A DNA stretch of 64,000 nt from Ophiosphaerella korrae (GCA_028456385.1 JALNQF010000207.1:1-64000), one strand, 5' to 3'; positions 26,037 through 35,390 are shown, counted from the first letter of the stretch. Notes: generated by a model not told the origin, from the letters alone. Numbers and translations are program-made.

Positions 26037-26436
26037 TATAATAGAGTTACTTATCGTTAACTACAAGTAACTACTAGGAGAGTATTAGTAAATTAGAAGT
26101 TAATAACAAAAGCTTATATAGTAATCTAGTAATAAACTAAAATAATAGTGTAATTCTTACAATATTAAGTATTATTGCTCTTAGTTAGAGATTAGATTAC
26201 TAATACTATTCTACTAATATACACTACTACTAACTATATACCTATCCTAATCTATTTATATAATCTTATAAATTACCTTAATCTATTATATATATTTATA
26301 GATTATTTTAATCTATTATACGTATTTATAGATTACTTTCTAATCTAGGTTACTACTCTACTTATCTTATACTTAGTTAGTACTTAAGTTAGAACTAATT
26401 AGCTCTATCTCGATTTCCTTTGTTATAACTATAATA
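26037..26436 (-). mobile_element. 5' LTR (right) of the outer element
   Basis: It starts TATAATAGAGTTACTTATCG and ends AACTATAATA. It is the partner of the split left LTR at 3,373-3,512/7,237-7,531 and about 30 bp shorter, the size of one internal tandem unit. Confidence 0.88.
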
Positions 26437-26529
26437 CTCTCTTAGATACTAGTAGTACTATTAAATACTATCTTTTATCTCTTTACTATCTCCTATCGCC
26501 TATAGTAAGTACTATTATCTTCTAGCTAC

Positions 26530-27300
26530 TTTATAACAAGAAGATATAATTACTAGTAATAATATATTAGAATTAGTAGAGCTAGAAAACTTAGAAGACT
26601 ATAGTAGCTTTTTAAGAAAGACACTAATACTATAAAAACGTACTATAACTAAGTCTAGCGTTTAAGTTTAATAAAGTAAAAAGTCTACCTTAGTAGACTA
26701 ACTCTTAGAGTAGCTAAATAGTATTAGTAGCTAGCTTAGAGAAGTAGTATTAGCTATTTAGGACTTAACGTAAGAAGCGCTTAAGCTACTAATATTTAAT
26801 TTTAGCGTATTACTATATATATTTCTAGACACGCTCTTAGACTAGCTTTCTAGTAAGTTTACTACCTAAAAATTTATCTCTTTTCTACTAAGTTATTGCA
26901 AAATTTAGGTAAAGAAGGTATTTAAAGATAATAGTAGTTTACTAGAGAATAAAAAGTATAATAAGTACTATTTTAATAAGTATATAAAGGTAATAGAGTA
27001 GAGTATAGATAGAGCTTTAGTATTAAGAAACTAAGATAAGAGCTTAAATAAGTAGTTAGGTACCTAATAGTTTATATAAACTTATAAATAGCTAAATAGT
27101 TTATCTAAAATGTATATTACTACTAAATTATATAATTAACTACACTTATACCTAATAACGCCTATCTCTAAATACTATATTTACGTAGTTTATTATATAT
27201 AAATACGCTAGTATAGCGCTAATACAACTACTTAGAGCTCTTACTCTTTACTTATATAAAAATGCTAAGTATTGTAAGATTTTAGCCTAGTATTAAGTTT
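26530..27300 (+). pseudogene. RIP-broken ORF, unidentified
   Basis: One plus-strand frame stays consistent for about 250 codons; its only interruptions are TAG and TAA, which would be CAG/CAA (Gln) before RIP. The middle has a heptad-like run (LLEQLNSISSQLREVVLAI if TAG is read as Gln) suggesting a coiled coil. A lysine/asparagine-rich part follows. I do not recognise the family. It lies beside the Harbinger-like transposase, so it might be the accessory ORF of that transposon or an unrelated captured gene. Confidence 0.45.
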
Positions 27301-27359
27301 AAGTTACTAAAGTTTATTAATATTTTTATCTTAATTCTACTCTAAATTACTACTCTAAA

Positions 27360-28470
27360 TTACTACTCTAAATTACTACTCTATAGTACTACCTACTTCT
27401 TAGCCTTATAATATAACTTCTATATCTCTTCTATAATATCCTTACGCCTCTTATTTATTTTACGCTTAACTACTTTTAAATTCTACTTATTTTTAGTATT
27501 CTCTTATACTATCTTAAGCTCTTTATTAGTATATATTCCTAAGGTATTAAAATTAGCGTCTATAGTATCTTTTTAATACTAGTTAATAAAGTTATAGATT
27601 ACGTACTAGGCGTATATAAACTACGTTTAAGTTTATATATTAAACTTATATAGGTAATTAAATATATACTAGTATTACTTAAAAATACTAAAGGTTCTCT
27701 CTATAATATTACGTAAGCTTAAGTAGTAAAAGTTAAAAAGCTTATATTTATCTACTAGCGTAGCTCTAACTTAACTAATCTCTCTTAAATAGTACTTTAC
27801 TTAGTAGTATAGTATAAGTAATATCTTACTATTTATATAGCTAGTATTAGCTAGAGAGTTTTTCTTATCTAGTGCGTAGAAGCTTCTTAATTAGGCGTTA
27901 GTAAGTACTCTCCTATTATAGGTAGAGCTTTCCTATTTAGGTAGAACGTAGATAAAGTCTATCTTAAAATTAACTACTATAAGTATATTTTAACTTAGCT
28001 TACTATATTAATTGTAGTAGCGCTTTTACTTACTTACTAGTACGTATATACAAAATTAAGTCCTATCTAGCGTACTAATATAATCTTAAAAAAAAAGATA
28101 CTATTTAGGGTTTTTAAGTATAGAGACTAGTACTTTAAGTTTAAGTAAGTAAACTACTTCTTTATAGAAATAGAGTAGAGCTTATAAAACTTTATAGAAG
28201 TAACTTTAGTTTATTAGTAAGTTACTAGTAGTTGTAAGTACCTAGAGCATACTAACTACAATATAGTCTCTAACAAGTACTTATAATAGTACTACGTATT
28301 TTACTAACTAGCTCTTTGTGCGCAAATATAGTAGTATATAAGCGTTTTTTTAGTAATTATATAGCTCTTACTGCTTACAAGCTTACTTAATCGTAGCTAG
28401 TTAATAAGCTCTTTAAAGATAGGTAATTAAAGGCGAGTCTTACTATAAATTTGCTATAGGTTGCCTCTAC
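27360..28470 (-). pseudogene. PIF/Harbinger-like transposase (DDE_Tnp_4 type), RIP-degraded
   Basis: Read on the minus strand, about 27,960-27,590 gives segments in the order typical of Harbinger nucleases: FIYVLPK followed by ESS and RRVL; YALDKKNSLANTSYINSKIL; KYYLREI; then LFNFYYLSLRNIIERTFSIFK, which corresponds to the family's LFN-x-RHA-x-LRN-x-(V/I)ER-x-FG-x-(L/F)K signature. The upstream half (about 28,470-27,980) is more degraded. The enzyme would cut and paste its own DNA using a DDE site; this copy is dead. Terminal repeats were not found. Confidence 0.72.
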
Positions 28471-28479
28471 AATCCTTAA

Positions 28480-29307
28480 GCTACTACTGCCTTTAACCCT
28501 CTCGCGATTCGTACGCTCATATACTAGTTAGCTTATCTTAAAGTTAGACAATAACAGCATAGACAGCTGCCACTGCAGCTAATATACTAGTAGTAGCAGC
28601 GACTACAGGCACCTCTAGAGACATCACGTAATAGCGACGATAAGATAATTACAGTAGAAACAGCTCGAGAGCAGCGCTAGCTCTTAAACGTCGTTCAGGC
28701 GCTTAAAAAGGCAATGCAAGGGTCTCTTTAGCACTTGTAGGGGTATAAAATTAGGTAGCGTTACTAGCTTGATCAAACCTACGATTATGCTCTCATCACC
28801 AGCGAAGTTACCAAACAGCCATCTCATCCCATTGCCGAGAGATAGAGCTTGGCAAAACGGAGCTCCGATGACCGTCTCATCCGGGCGCACCAAACAGGGC
28901 CTTAGTTTTTCAGATTTGTCATGGTTTGGACGCTCGGAGCACCGACGTTTAATGATTGAGTAGCATTCCTATACTAGTAGGTCTACTGGCGCGTAGTACT
29001 TTTAAGTATAGATTTGTTACAAGAAGTAGATGACTATGCTACAAGCTGACTCTATTCTTGTTACAATCCAGCTCAACGACCAAAGAAGTAGGGGTCTCGA
29101 TCGGCACATGCAATGGTACCACGTAGTCTCGACAGACTCGACAAGTTAACAATCTTGATAGTGCCAACTTAATTAATACAATGAACTCGATTAAGATAGC
29201 CCCTCTTACTAAGTATGTAGATGGTTATACTTACACTACTGATGTCATGCTATAGTTTTTGCGATTTTTGGCAGTTTTTGGGGTGTCCCGGTTACTCGAA
29301 GAACAAG
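28480..29307. other. Transition from RIP-degraded to normal DNA, no gene recognised
   Basis: Composition changes over a few hundred bases at about 28,480-28,700 from TpA-rich to mixed. Overlapping open frames on both strands at 28,684-28,963 (69 and 64 codons) have no recognisable motif. The rest is the 3' flank of the transporter gene. Confidence 0.5.
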
Positions 29308-31330
29308 TTAAGCGCTAAAGCCGTTTGTTTTTTTCTCCATCCTCTCTCCTCTCCATGTAGCGCCCCAATACCACTGTACTACAAGCAGCGGAATAACCGC
29401 CACCGTAACCAAACCCAGACACAAAAAGGTCCCACTGGCTCCCATACCCGCAATTAGCCGTTCGACAATCGCTACACCCACGGCCCCCATAGAGCATCTC
29501 ACTAAGTTATTTATTGCGGTGCTCGAAGCCCCTTTACCGGGGCACAAATCCGACACCATGGTCTGGTTTATCGCAAATACGGCATTTGATGTCGCAGCAA
29601 TGAAGAATTGCAAGATTAAAGGCACAGTTATCCAACCCGGATGGGAGGTGAGGCTAGGGAAGGAGAGCGAGAAGCCGTAGACGGAAGTGCTGATAACAAA
29701 GATGGCTGTTATCCATTTTGTGTGTTTGAGACGGATATGCTCGATGGGAAGGTCTGCCGGCAACGTCGTCTTCGGCAAGGTATAAGAATCCGGAAGGCTG
29801 TTGCGGATTTTGTAAGCGCTTTCGGCAGTGCGATAGTCCTGATTCATGAGGTTTCCGATTATAGTCGAACCAAAAATTGTACCTAGGCCTTGAAGGGGCA
29901 ATGTTAGCTTGGACGGCAAAGGTTAGAGAAGCTAGGGGCATCAGTACCATTTGGAAGAAACACAAGCCCAATCTGGAGCTCGTTGAGGTGGAAAACTCGC
30001 TTGAACAGGCATACTGTACTAGCCGTCACCATACTCCATATAGTATAGATTGTCCCACCAAAAACAAGACTTAGTAAGATATCCTTCTCTTTCAGTAGAA
30101 GTAGTGGCTCAATGAACGTCCTGGGAGTCACTTTCGCAGGCTTGTATGAGTCATCACGATCTTGCATATACGGTGGCTCTTTGGTGAAGCGGTCAGCCAA
30201 GGGTCGGTGGATGCCAGTAAGGCGAAGGGTACCATTTCCGGCAATGCTACGGAGGGTCTCGGGGAGGAAGAAAATAATTGCGATGATGGTTAGGGAGGAA
30301 AGAACGAGTAGGAATACGAATATTGATCTATGACCTGTTAGTAGATAGTGTACCGGAGCTAGTCGAAACAAGTCACAAACCTGAAGCCGAGGAAATTGGC
30401 AAGAAGACCCCCGAGGACAGGGCCGATGGCTATACTAAAGTTTCGGACTGAGGAGATTACGGTTAGTGGTCTAGCTCGTTTTGTAGGGAGATGGCAGGAG
30501 CATACTAGCTTGGTAGAAGCTGATATAACCCCCCCTCTCCGCAGGCGGGGTGATATCCTGGATAACACCATTCCCTGGTTTCTCGTTAGTATTAGGAAAC
30601 TCCACGAGCTTAATCAAGGCCTACCAATGCTCACAGTCGAAGCGCTCCCCGCTGCTTGCAATCCCCTGAAAATCAGTAACAGCGCAAAGTTCGGAGAAAA
30701 ACTTAGTCCGATATTAGCAATAATATACGTCAAGAATGAGTATATATATATCGGTCTCCGTCCCAAGGAATCAGATAATGATCCCCAAAATAGTGGAGAT
30801 ATCCCTTGAATAATCAAGTAAGAGGTAATGGTCAATAAAACTGTATTAAGGCTGACTCCCAAGTCCTATAGAAAGTCAACAGAAGTCAAGTAGGCCCAGC
30901 GGACAGAAAACCGATGTTCTACCTTCGCTATGGCATCAAGAGCAGGGAAATAGATATTCGACGAAAGCCCAGAGAAGAGTCCCGCCACTCCGATCATAAC
31001 CACGACCGTCCATTTCCGCTTGTTCGAGAAGACATGATATGGCGATTCTGGGGCGACCGAGACCCTCTTTTCCTCCTTGATGGACTCAGCTGATGCAGGT
31101 CGATCTTTCCAGGACTGCAAGCTGACGGAATCTGTTTTGCCAGGGCGTGTCCACGATGTTCGGTCATCGTAATAATCGTCGGCATCAAACTGGTGCTGAA
31201 TAGAGGGAGCGAAGACCCGCGATACGCCGACGACATAAACACCAGTGCCGATTTCGCGCCACCCTTCGAGGGTAGTGAAGCGGCGAGACAGCTGGGGACC
31301 GACGTTCACCCAGGAATTGCGAAATGACAT
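29308..31330 (-). CDS. MFS transporter, DHA1 family (Qdr-like drug:H+ antiporter type)
   Basis: Exons (minus strand) are 31,330-30,923, 30,865-30,625, 30,574-30,506, 30,447-30,381, 30,327-29,948 and 29,888-29,308, giving 1,746 nt and 581 aa with no internal stop. The five introns of 57, 50, 58, 53 and 59 nt all obey GT-AG, with branch sites such as TACTAAC. After a hydrophilic N-terminus of about 105 residues, TM1 ends NIYFPAL. MFS motif A (GSLSDSLGRR) is at residues 164-173. Later come YQAIRNFSIAIGPVLGGLLA across the third intron and LPETLRSIAGNG at the start of the central loop, both typical of fungal DHA1/Qdr proteins. Predicted role: proton-coupled efflux of small molecules or polyamines at the plasma membrane; the substrate is unknown. 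An in-frame ATG at 31,402 would add 24 residues; the inner ATG was preferred without decisive evidence. RIP has not damaged it. Confidence 0.92.
30866..30922 (-). other. Intron 1 of the MFS gene, contains an in-frame TAG
   Basis: It is 57 nt, a multiple of three, so reading through keeps frame and ends in what looks like a nonsense codon at 30,866-30,868. That TAG is the acceptor. Splicing AAG|GTAGAA...CTATAG|GAC gives ALDAIAK-DLGVSLNT, the normal run from TM1 to TM2 in this family. Confidence 0.9.
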
Positions 31331-31673
31331 GATGAATAGTGCGAACTGGAAGAACGATTTAAAAACTTCCGAGAAACTTCTATTGAACTTATTGAGACAC
31401 AATGCCCGGAATGCAGTATCTGGAATACGACGTTCCCGAAAGACTGCCTGAAACTAGTGCCATACGAAGGCGTATACCTGGACATTGGACGTTTCAAGAG
31501 GGTTGCGTGTTTCGGAGCCGACCAGCCAACGAGACCAAACGGAAAACGCGCGCTAATAAAAGTGTATCGCATTCGCGACGGGTGGGGTGGAACGCGATAC
31601 TTGAAAACCATGCTACTGTTTAGCTTTAGTGCCGCAGAACCTACATTCTTACTTTTCTCCCTCAGCCTCGTTC
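31331..31673. promoter_or_regulatory. Shared intergenic region of two divergent genes
   Basis: About 340 bp separate the start codons of the transporter (minus) and the membrane protein (plus), so both promoters must lie here or overlap the gene starts. Open frames cross it on both strands but none resembles a known protein. No clear TATA or CCAAT element stands out. Confidence 0.45.
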
Positions 31674-32438
31674 ATGATGATATTTGGGTCGAGTCGCAGG
31701 CGCCGGCCTTCGCCCATTCGAGTCGCCAAAATCGAAGAGAGACAAGAAAACGACGAAGATAGCCCTACGCTACGACCAAAGTCACCGCTCTTCTCCACGG
31801 CTATAAACACTGCGCGTCCCACCTCCCTCGCACCAAAATTTTCTTTCAACCGGTCGGTGGTTCCCCAGGGATCGGCACGTATTATAAGTACATTTCGCAC
31901 GTCAGTAACTATCGCGACACAAGGCGAGTCTCCCACGAGAACAAGGTTTATCACGATCACACAGTCGGTTAAATCTCCAAAGAAGAAAGAGGTAGAATCG
32001 CCGGAACCGACTCACACGGTCTTCATCTCTGCACCTACACAGATTGTGACGGTCACTGTGCCAGCCATTGTGGCAGTACCAACTGCAGCGTCTCTCCCTC
32101 CTCCAGTATCACAGGTAAAGGGAGCGACTGTTATTCCTCTTGGTGCATTGATACCAGTAATTACTTTGAGTTTTTTTGGTGAGTTAGGCCATGAATTTAA
32201 TTAGCCGCCCGTTAACGTTTGTGAAGCTGGCGTGGCGATTATCTTTACAGTTGGGGTTGTTATACGGAAGAGGAGGGAAAGAAGAAAGGATAAGAAAAGG
32301 CTTTCGGAACAGGTATGATTTATAAGGTTTCTTTCAGTAAGGCATTGTTGTGCTAACAAATGCGATCAGCGTGCAATAGCAGAGGTTGACGATGGTGGCT
32401 TTCGAGTGATACCTGATACACGGCCAATATTATCATAA
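31674..32438 (+). CDS. Single-pass membrane protein with Ser/Thr/Pro-rich region and basic tail
   Basis: Exons 31,674-32,178, 32,227-32,312 and 32,370-32,438 give 660 nt and 219 aa. Introns are 48 nt (donor GTGAGT) and 57 nt (donor GTATGA, branch TGCTAAC, acceptor ATCAG). Residues 1-150 are Ser/Thr/Pro/Val-rich (TVFISAPTQIVTVTVPAIVA near the membrane). Residues 152-181 form one hydrophobic segment, spliced in its middle (PVITLSFF|AGVAIIFTVGVVI). The stop-transfer stretch RKRRERRKDKKR follows, then a short acidic end. The layout resembles fungal wall-sensor or SKG6/AXL2-type proteins, but no signal peptide is visible after the chosen ATG, so an upstream exon may be missing; a good acceptor (CTCCCTCAG) ends at 31,664. 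Function is unknown. Confidence 0.68.
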
Positions 32439-32850
32439 AAATTAGACATAGAAATATAGGCTCCTATATCGACATCCGTTTTTATCTGAGTTTCTTAAAA
32501 GACTTCTCTTTATTTTCATGTCCCCCATCCAGCCCCTTTGCAAGGCAGTAACTGTGACTGACAAGCTGGGTTTTGAAAACGGTGTACAGTAGTCTTGCAA
32601 GATAAAGCTGCATTTCTGCCTATATAAGTTGAAATACGCCTGCGTGGTGATGTTGTTGTCCCTTGCTTCCGAGCATTTGAAAGTAGGGTCATTGGGTCAA
32701 GAGTGTTTCTCATCTCTCACGGTAGGGTGTGGAATGGGATCACGCGTTTCATGCATGTGCTTCGTTCTAATGCTTTGCTTGGGTTAGCCCTTCGGTTGCC
32801 ATAGACCAATGTGACAAGCATAGTAGGAAAATATTGATTATCAAGGATAT
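32439..32850. other. Intergenic sequence, no feature seen
   Basis: Normal composition. The minus-strand open frame at 32,516-32,713 has no recognisable motif or supporting splice structure. It probably includes the 3' end of the membrane-protein transcript. Confidence 0.5.
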
Positions 32851-32852
32851 TG

Positions 32853-33060
32853 TCAGGTTTGATCGTCACTCGATAATTGATGTGATTAACTTGATCGATA
32901 GAATTGATTGATTGCTCTGTCTGTTCTCTCTATGTTCGGGGCCTCTGAGATATGCCTACCCGACGCTCTTTCATGATCCCTTTGTTCTCATAGCTGAGTG
33001 CTGCGCTCTAGCCGATCCAGCGTGTTGTGTGCTCGTGATCGTCGCGCTAGCCTGTTTGAG
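32853..33060 (+). repeat. Dispersed repeat, unmutated copy
   Basis: This matches 35,197-35,390 in the same orientation, for example GTCACTCGATAATTGATGTG here against GTCACTTGATAATAGATGTA there, and GAATTGATTGATTGCT against GAATTAATTAATTGCT. Many differences are G-to-A or C-to-T in the right copy. Identity falls off towards the 3' end. Confidence 0.65.
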
Positions 33061-33117
33061 TCCTCGGATCGCTCAATCTTCAGATTGCGCATCTCATCAT
33101 CTCATCTAACAGATATA

Positions 33118-33242
33118 CAAGGGGGTTCCATGTACGGGCTGCTAGCGCGTTGGCCCGCACAGACAAAATTTGTACGAGAGAAGATGGAATTGTACGGAAG
33201 ATGTGCGGACCACGCTAGCAGCCCGTTCATGGAACCCCCTTG
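33118..33242. mobile_element. 125-bp foldback MITE with TA target duplication
   Basis: It starts CAAGGGGGTTCCATG and ends with the exact inverse complement. The inverted match continues, with few mismatches, through ACGGGCTGCTAGCG and a CCGCACA segment, giving arms of about 45-50 bp and a short loop. It is flanked by TA on both sides (33,116-33,117 and 33,243-33,244), as for Tc1/mariner-type insertion. It has no coding capacity. Confidence 0.85.
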
Positions 33243-33379
33243 TAGAACATTCCGATGCGGAGATCTATTTATAACTATGATATAAGGTGCGCTCAATATA
33301 GAAGGCTTTTTTTGATACGGAATAGGATAATGCAAGACAGCAAGCTTCGTACTGAAACTTGTGGCTGGTTAGAGCTCTG

Positions 33380-33479
33380 CCACCAGGTGTGGAGTGGAGT
33401 TTCCGCACGCGACCCGTGCCTCAACAAATTTTCGTGAGGAAAACACCGCGCTCAGGAAAACTCACTAGGCACCTGGTGG
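33380..33479. repeat. Second foldback, about 100 bp
   Basis: The ends CCACCAGGTG and CACCTGGTGG are perfect inverse complements, and the arms can be aligned with about 70% identity almost to the centre (AGTGGAGTTT against AGTGAGTTTT, ACGCG against GCGCG). No target duplication is obvious. It could be an old MITE or an RNA-forming hairpin. Confidence 0.5.
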
Positions 33480-33858
33480 TACAAGGCGCCTTAACACTAA
33501 TACAAGTACTTGAATTGAACACTCGAACACGTCTGACACCAACCAGGCGGGGACTGACTAGTCGGGCTGCCACCTTTCCTGTTCCTGCATCCGGGTCAGG
33601 GCAATGTTTAGACGAAGAGCCAATACGGAGTGTAAATACCAAAACGCTTTGAGTATAGAGTCTGTGTCAGTCCTATCCTGCACGTTTCAAACAACGGAAC
33701 AGATCTTTCTAGCGCTAAGCTTTCTTGGCGAAGCTTCCTACTGTCTTTAATTTCTGCGAATGTGTCGAAGGCACAACGCGATAAAACGGGCGAACACCCA
33801 CTTATTCGATCATTTTCCTAGTTGCTATCAGCTCGTCTTGGCCCGTAGTTATTCAACC
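33480..33858 (+). promoter_or_regulatory. Upstream region of the secreted-protein gene
   Basis: Non-coding sequence directly before the start at 33,859. The frame that opens at 33,760 simply extends the first exon upstream and lacks a signal peptide at its own start. No defined promoter element was recognised. Confidence 0.4.
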
Positions 33859-34767
33859 ATGAGCTGTTTCCTCTTCTTTGCGTTGGCACTCTCACAACTT
33901 TCTTTTGCGCAATCTCAGAGCGCAACAAGTTCTGCGGCTCCGTCTTCTTCGGGCACTGATACTGATGTGGCAAATTTTGGACAAATAATCAATGTGTTCG
34001 GTTCAGTATGAACATTCCCCACAGACGAAATATTAAATTTTTCCTAATACAAGCACAGATGGAAAGAACAGATCAAGACTTTGTCGACGGCCTCGCCCTC
34101 GACCTATTTTCACCACTCAACCGTACTCTCGTCGTAACACAGAATACTTCGCCTCTTTCTGGGAGGTTTGTGAGCGGTAGCACTGGTGCACCGTTCGAGG
34201 CACTGTCAAATTACTCATATGTCATCAAGGTGAATGAGACCGCAAACGACCTCATCGCCAAAATCGAGCTTCCGTATGGCCCTGTTGCGCTTCAGAAAAT
34301 TGGTATTGACCAAGGCAACACATATGTTGGAACATTAGCTGCGGATGGGAAATCATGGGTCGTATCCGAATCGCAACGTAATGTTCACGTGTAGGTTCTA
34401 GCTAATGCAGTCCGATAAACGGTTTCATAATGCTAACACCCTACGCAGCTCCGAAAACAAAACTCGAATTATCAAAATGACATCGCTAGACGGAGAATAC
34501 ATGCTCCTCGGCCGCAGAACGGAAGATATCTCAAACGTCTTCGTGCAGTACGGCCAAGGCGCCACCCGAACTGTAAACATAACGACAGGCCCAGGTATCC
34601 AAGAAGCCGAATTCGTCGATGGGCTAAGATTCAGTATAGAATCTGACCAAGATTTCACTATGAATGTTGATATCAAGAATGGGATTCCATTAGACGTGGT
34701 GCCCGACAATGCTATGTCGCTCAGTAAGACCTACCCCCTACACCAGACTTATCTTGTACAAAACTAA
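33859..34767 (+). CDS. Secreted N-glycosylated protein of unknown function
   Basis: Exons 33,859-34,005, 34,059-34,390 and 34,449-34,767 give 798 nt and 265 aa. Introns are 53 nt (GTATGA...CACAG) and 58 nt (GTAGGT...branch GCTAAC...CGCAG). The ATG at 33,859 was chosen because it opens a clear signal peptide (SCFLFFALALSQLSFA, likely cut after Ala17). A short Ser/Ala/Thr-rich linker follows, then a mature region with six N-x-S/T sites and no cysteine visible after the signal. Two segments look alike, QDFVDGLALDL (about 55-65) and AEFVDGLRFSI in the last exon, suggesting an internal duplication. I recognise no family. Its position beside RIP-rich repeats recalls effector-type genes, but absence of cysteines and the length are not diagnostic. 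GTAAGA directly after the stop is a strong donor sequence. Confidence 0.8.
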
Positions 34768-34905
34768 GTAAGATCAGACTCGTTTTCATGGGTAGTAAAT
34801 ACGAGTATGCCTACAACAGCAGTGAAAAACACAGAACTCCGGGTTCCGTGTGAGTTCTTTTCCAGGCTTGAAGTAAAGCAACGTTGCTAATTTCCGATAT
34901 TAGTC

Positions 34906-35115
34906 AATCGTGCGATGCTAGCAACCAAGATAGGGAACGCTACCTATACCGAGAAATGGCTTACAGTAGCGAAACGGTCACTTAACGCTACCTCTGACAA
35001 GTTTACGCCTCTACCACAGGACTCTCAAAAGATACTTGCACCGGAGGACTACGTTGAGGTATCGAGTCTTACGCAGTTAGATGGGCAATACGTTCTACTT
35101 GTACGCTCAGGCTAA
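34906..35115 (+). pseudogene. Partial duplicate of a motif from the secreted protein
   Basis: The frame (ATG at 34,915, stop at 35,113) includes YVEVSSLTQLDGQYVLLVR, which resembles IIKMTSLDGEYMLLGRR of the gene upstream (shared L-D-G-x-Y-x-L-L-x-R). It also has two N-glycosylation sites (NAT). It is preceded by a possible branch site (GCTAAT) and acceptor (TTAG at 34,903), but its phase does not fit the end of the preceding exon, so it is more likely a broken tandem copy than a fourth exon. The island ends directly after it. Confidence 0.45.
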
Positions 35116-35196
35116 TTTAGTATAGTAGCCCTACATTTTTATATAGTTGTATATAGATCGAGACCCTTCCTAGGTTATTGTGCTATATTACAATTT

Positions 35197-35390
35197 TCAG
35201 ATTTAATAGTCACTTGATAATAGATGTAATTAAAAGGGGATAGAATTAATTAATTGCTGTCTCTTATGTTTCTTAGGCTACTCTAGATATCCTATCTTGT
35301 AGCTCTTTGTTCTATGCTCTTCTTTCTAAAGGTTGCGCTAATATTAAGCTAGCGTGTTGCTAATAGAATCCGGGCTCTTAGTCGACTAAA
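35197..35390 (+). repeat. Dispersed repeat, RIP-mutated copy
   Basis: This is the right-hand partner of 32,853-33,060. It lies just outside the island and shows G-to-A and C-to-T changes relative to that copy. The pair brackets the MITE and the secreted-protein gene. Confidence 0.62.

Larger units (their letters stand above)
3373..26436 (-). mobile_element. Outer minus-strand Gypsy element, host of a 23-kb nest
   Basis: The left LTR is split (3,373-3,512 and 7,237-7,531) and the right LTR is 26,037-26,436. The two share a private sequence (AGAGTTRCTTRTCGTTAAC near one end, a GCTCTTAGTTAGAG-like segment in the middle) that separates them from the other LTRs. The flanks are CTCTT (3,368-3,372) and CTCTC (26,437-26,441): a 5-bp target duplication with one C-to-T change. 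On a minus-strand element the right LTR is the 5' LTR and gag lies beside it. The interior is broken by the elements at 3,513-7,236, 7,716-8,086 and 16,598-23,662 and is chimeric around 8,092-14,489. Confidence 0.82.

Noticed and set aside
1..28480. Mitochondrial or plasmid origin because of extreme AT content
   Set aside because: The sequence consists of RIP-mutated nuclear LTR retrotransposons with target duplications, and it joins spliced nuclear genes.
28684..28963. Overlapping open frames (69 and 64 codons) at the left edge of the island
   Set aside because: Opposite strands, no signal, domain or splice support. They may be remains of a gene or transposon but nothing identifies them.
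30866..30868. In-frame TAG in the MFS gene, apparently a RIP nonsense mutation
   Set aside because: It is the 3' acceptor of a 57-nt intron (GTAGAA...CTATAG). Removing the intron restores the conserved TM1-TM2 sequence and the whole six-exon model is open.
31402..31762. Several 60-100-codon frames between the transporter and the membrane protein
   Set aside because: They overlap each other on both strands, none has a recognised motif, and the interval is the divergent promoter region. An upstream exon of the membrane-protein gene remains possible but cannot be shown.
34425..34709. 94-codon minus-strand frame
   Set aside because: It is antisense to the last exon of the secreted-protein gene, which has a signal peptide, splice sites and consistent phase.
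34768..35115. Fourth exon of the secreted-protein gene via an intron 34,768-34,903
   Set aside because: Donor, branch site and acceptor look acceptable, but the preceding exon ends in a stop codon and the phase (0 against 2) does not fit. It was kept as a partial duplicate.
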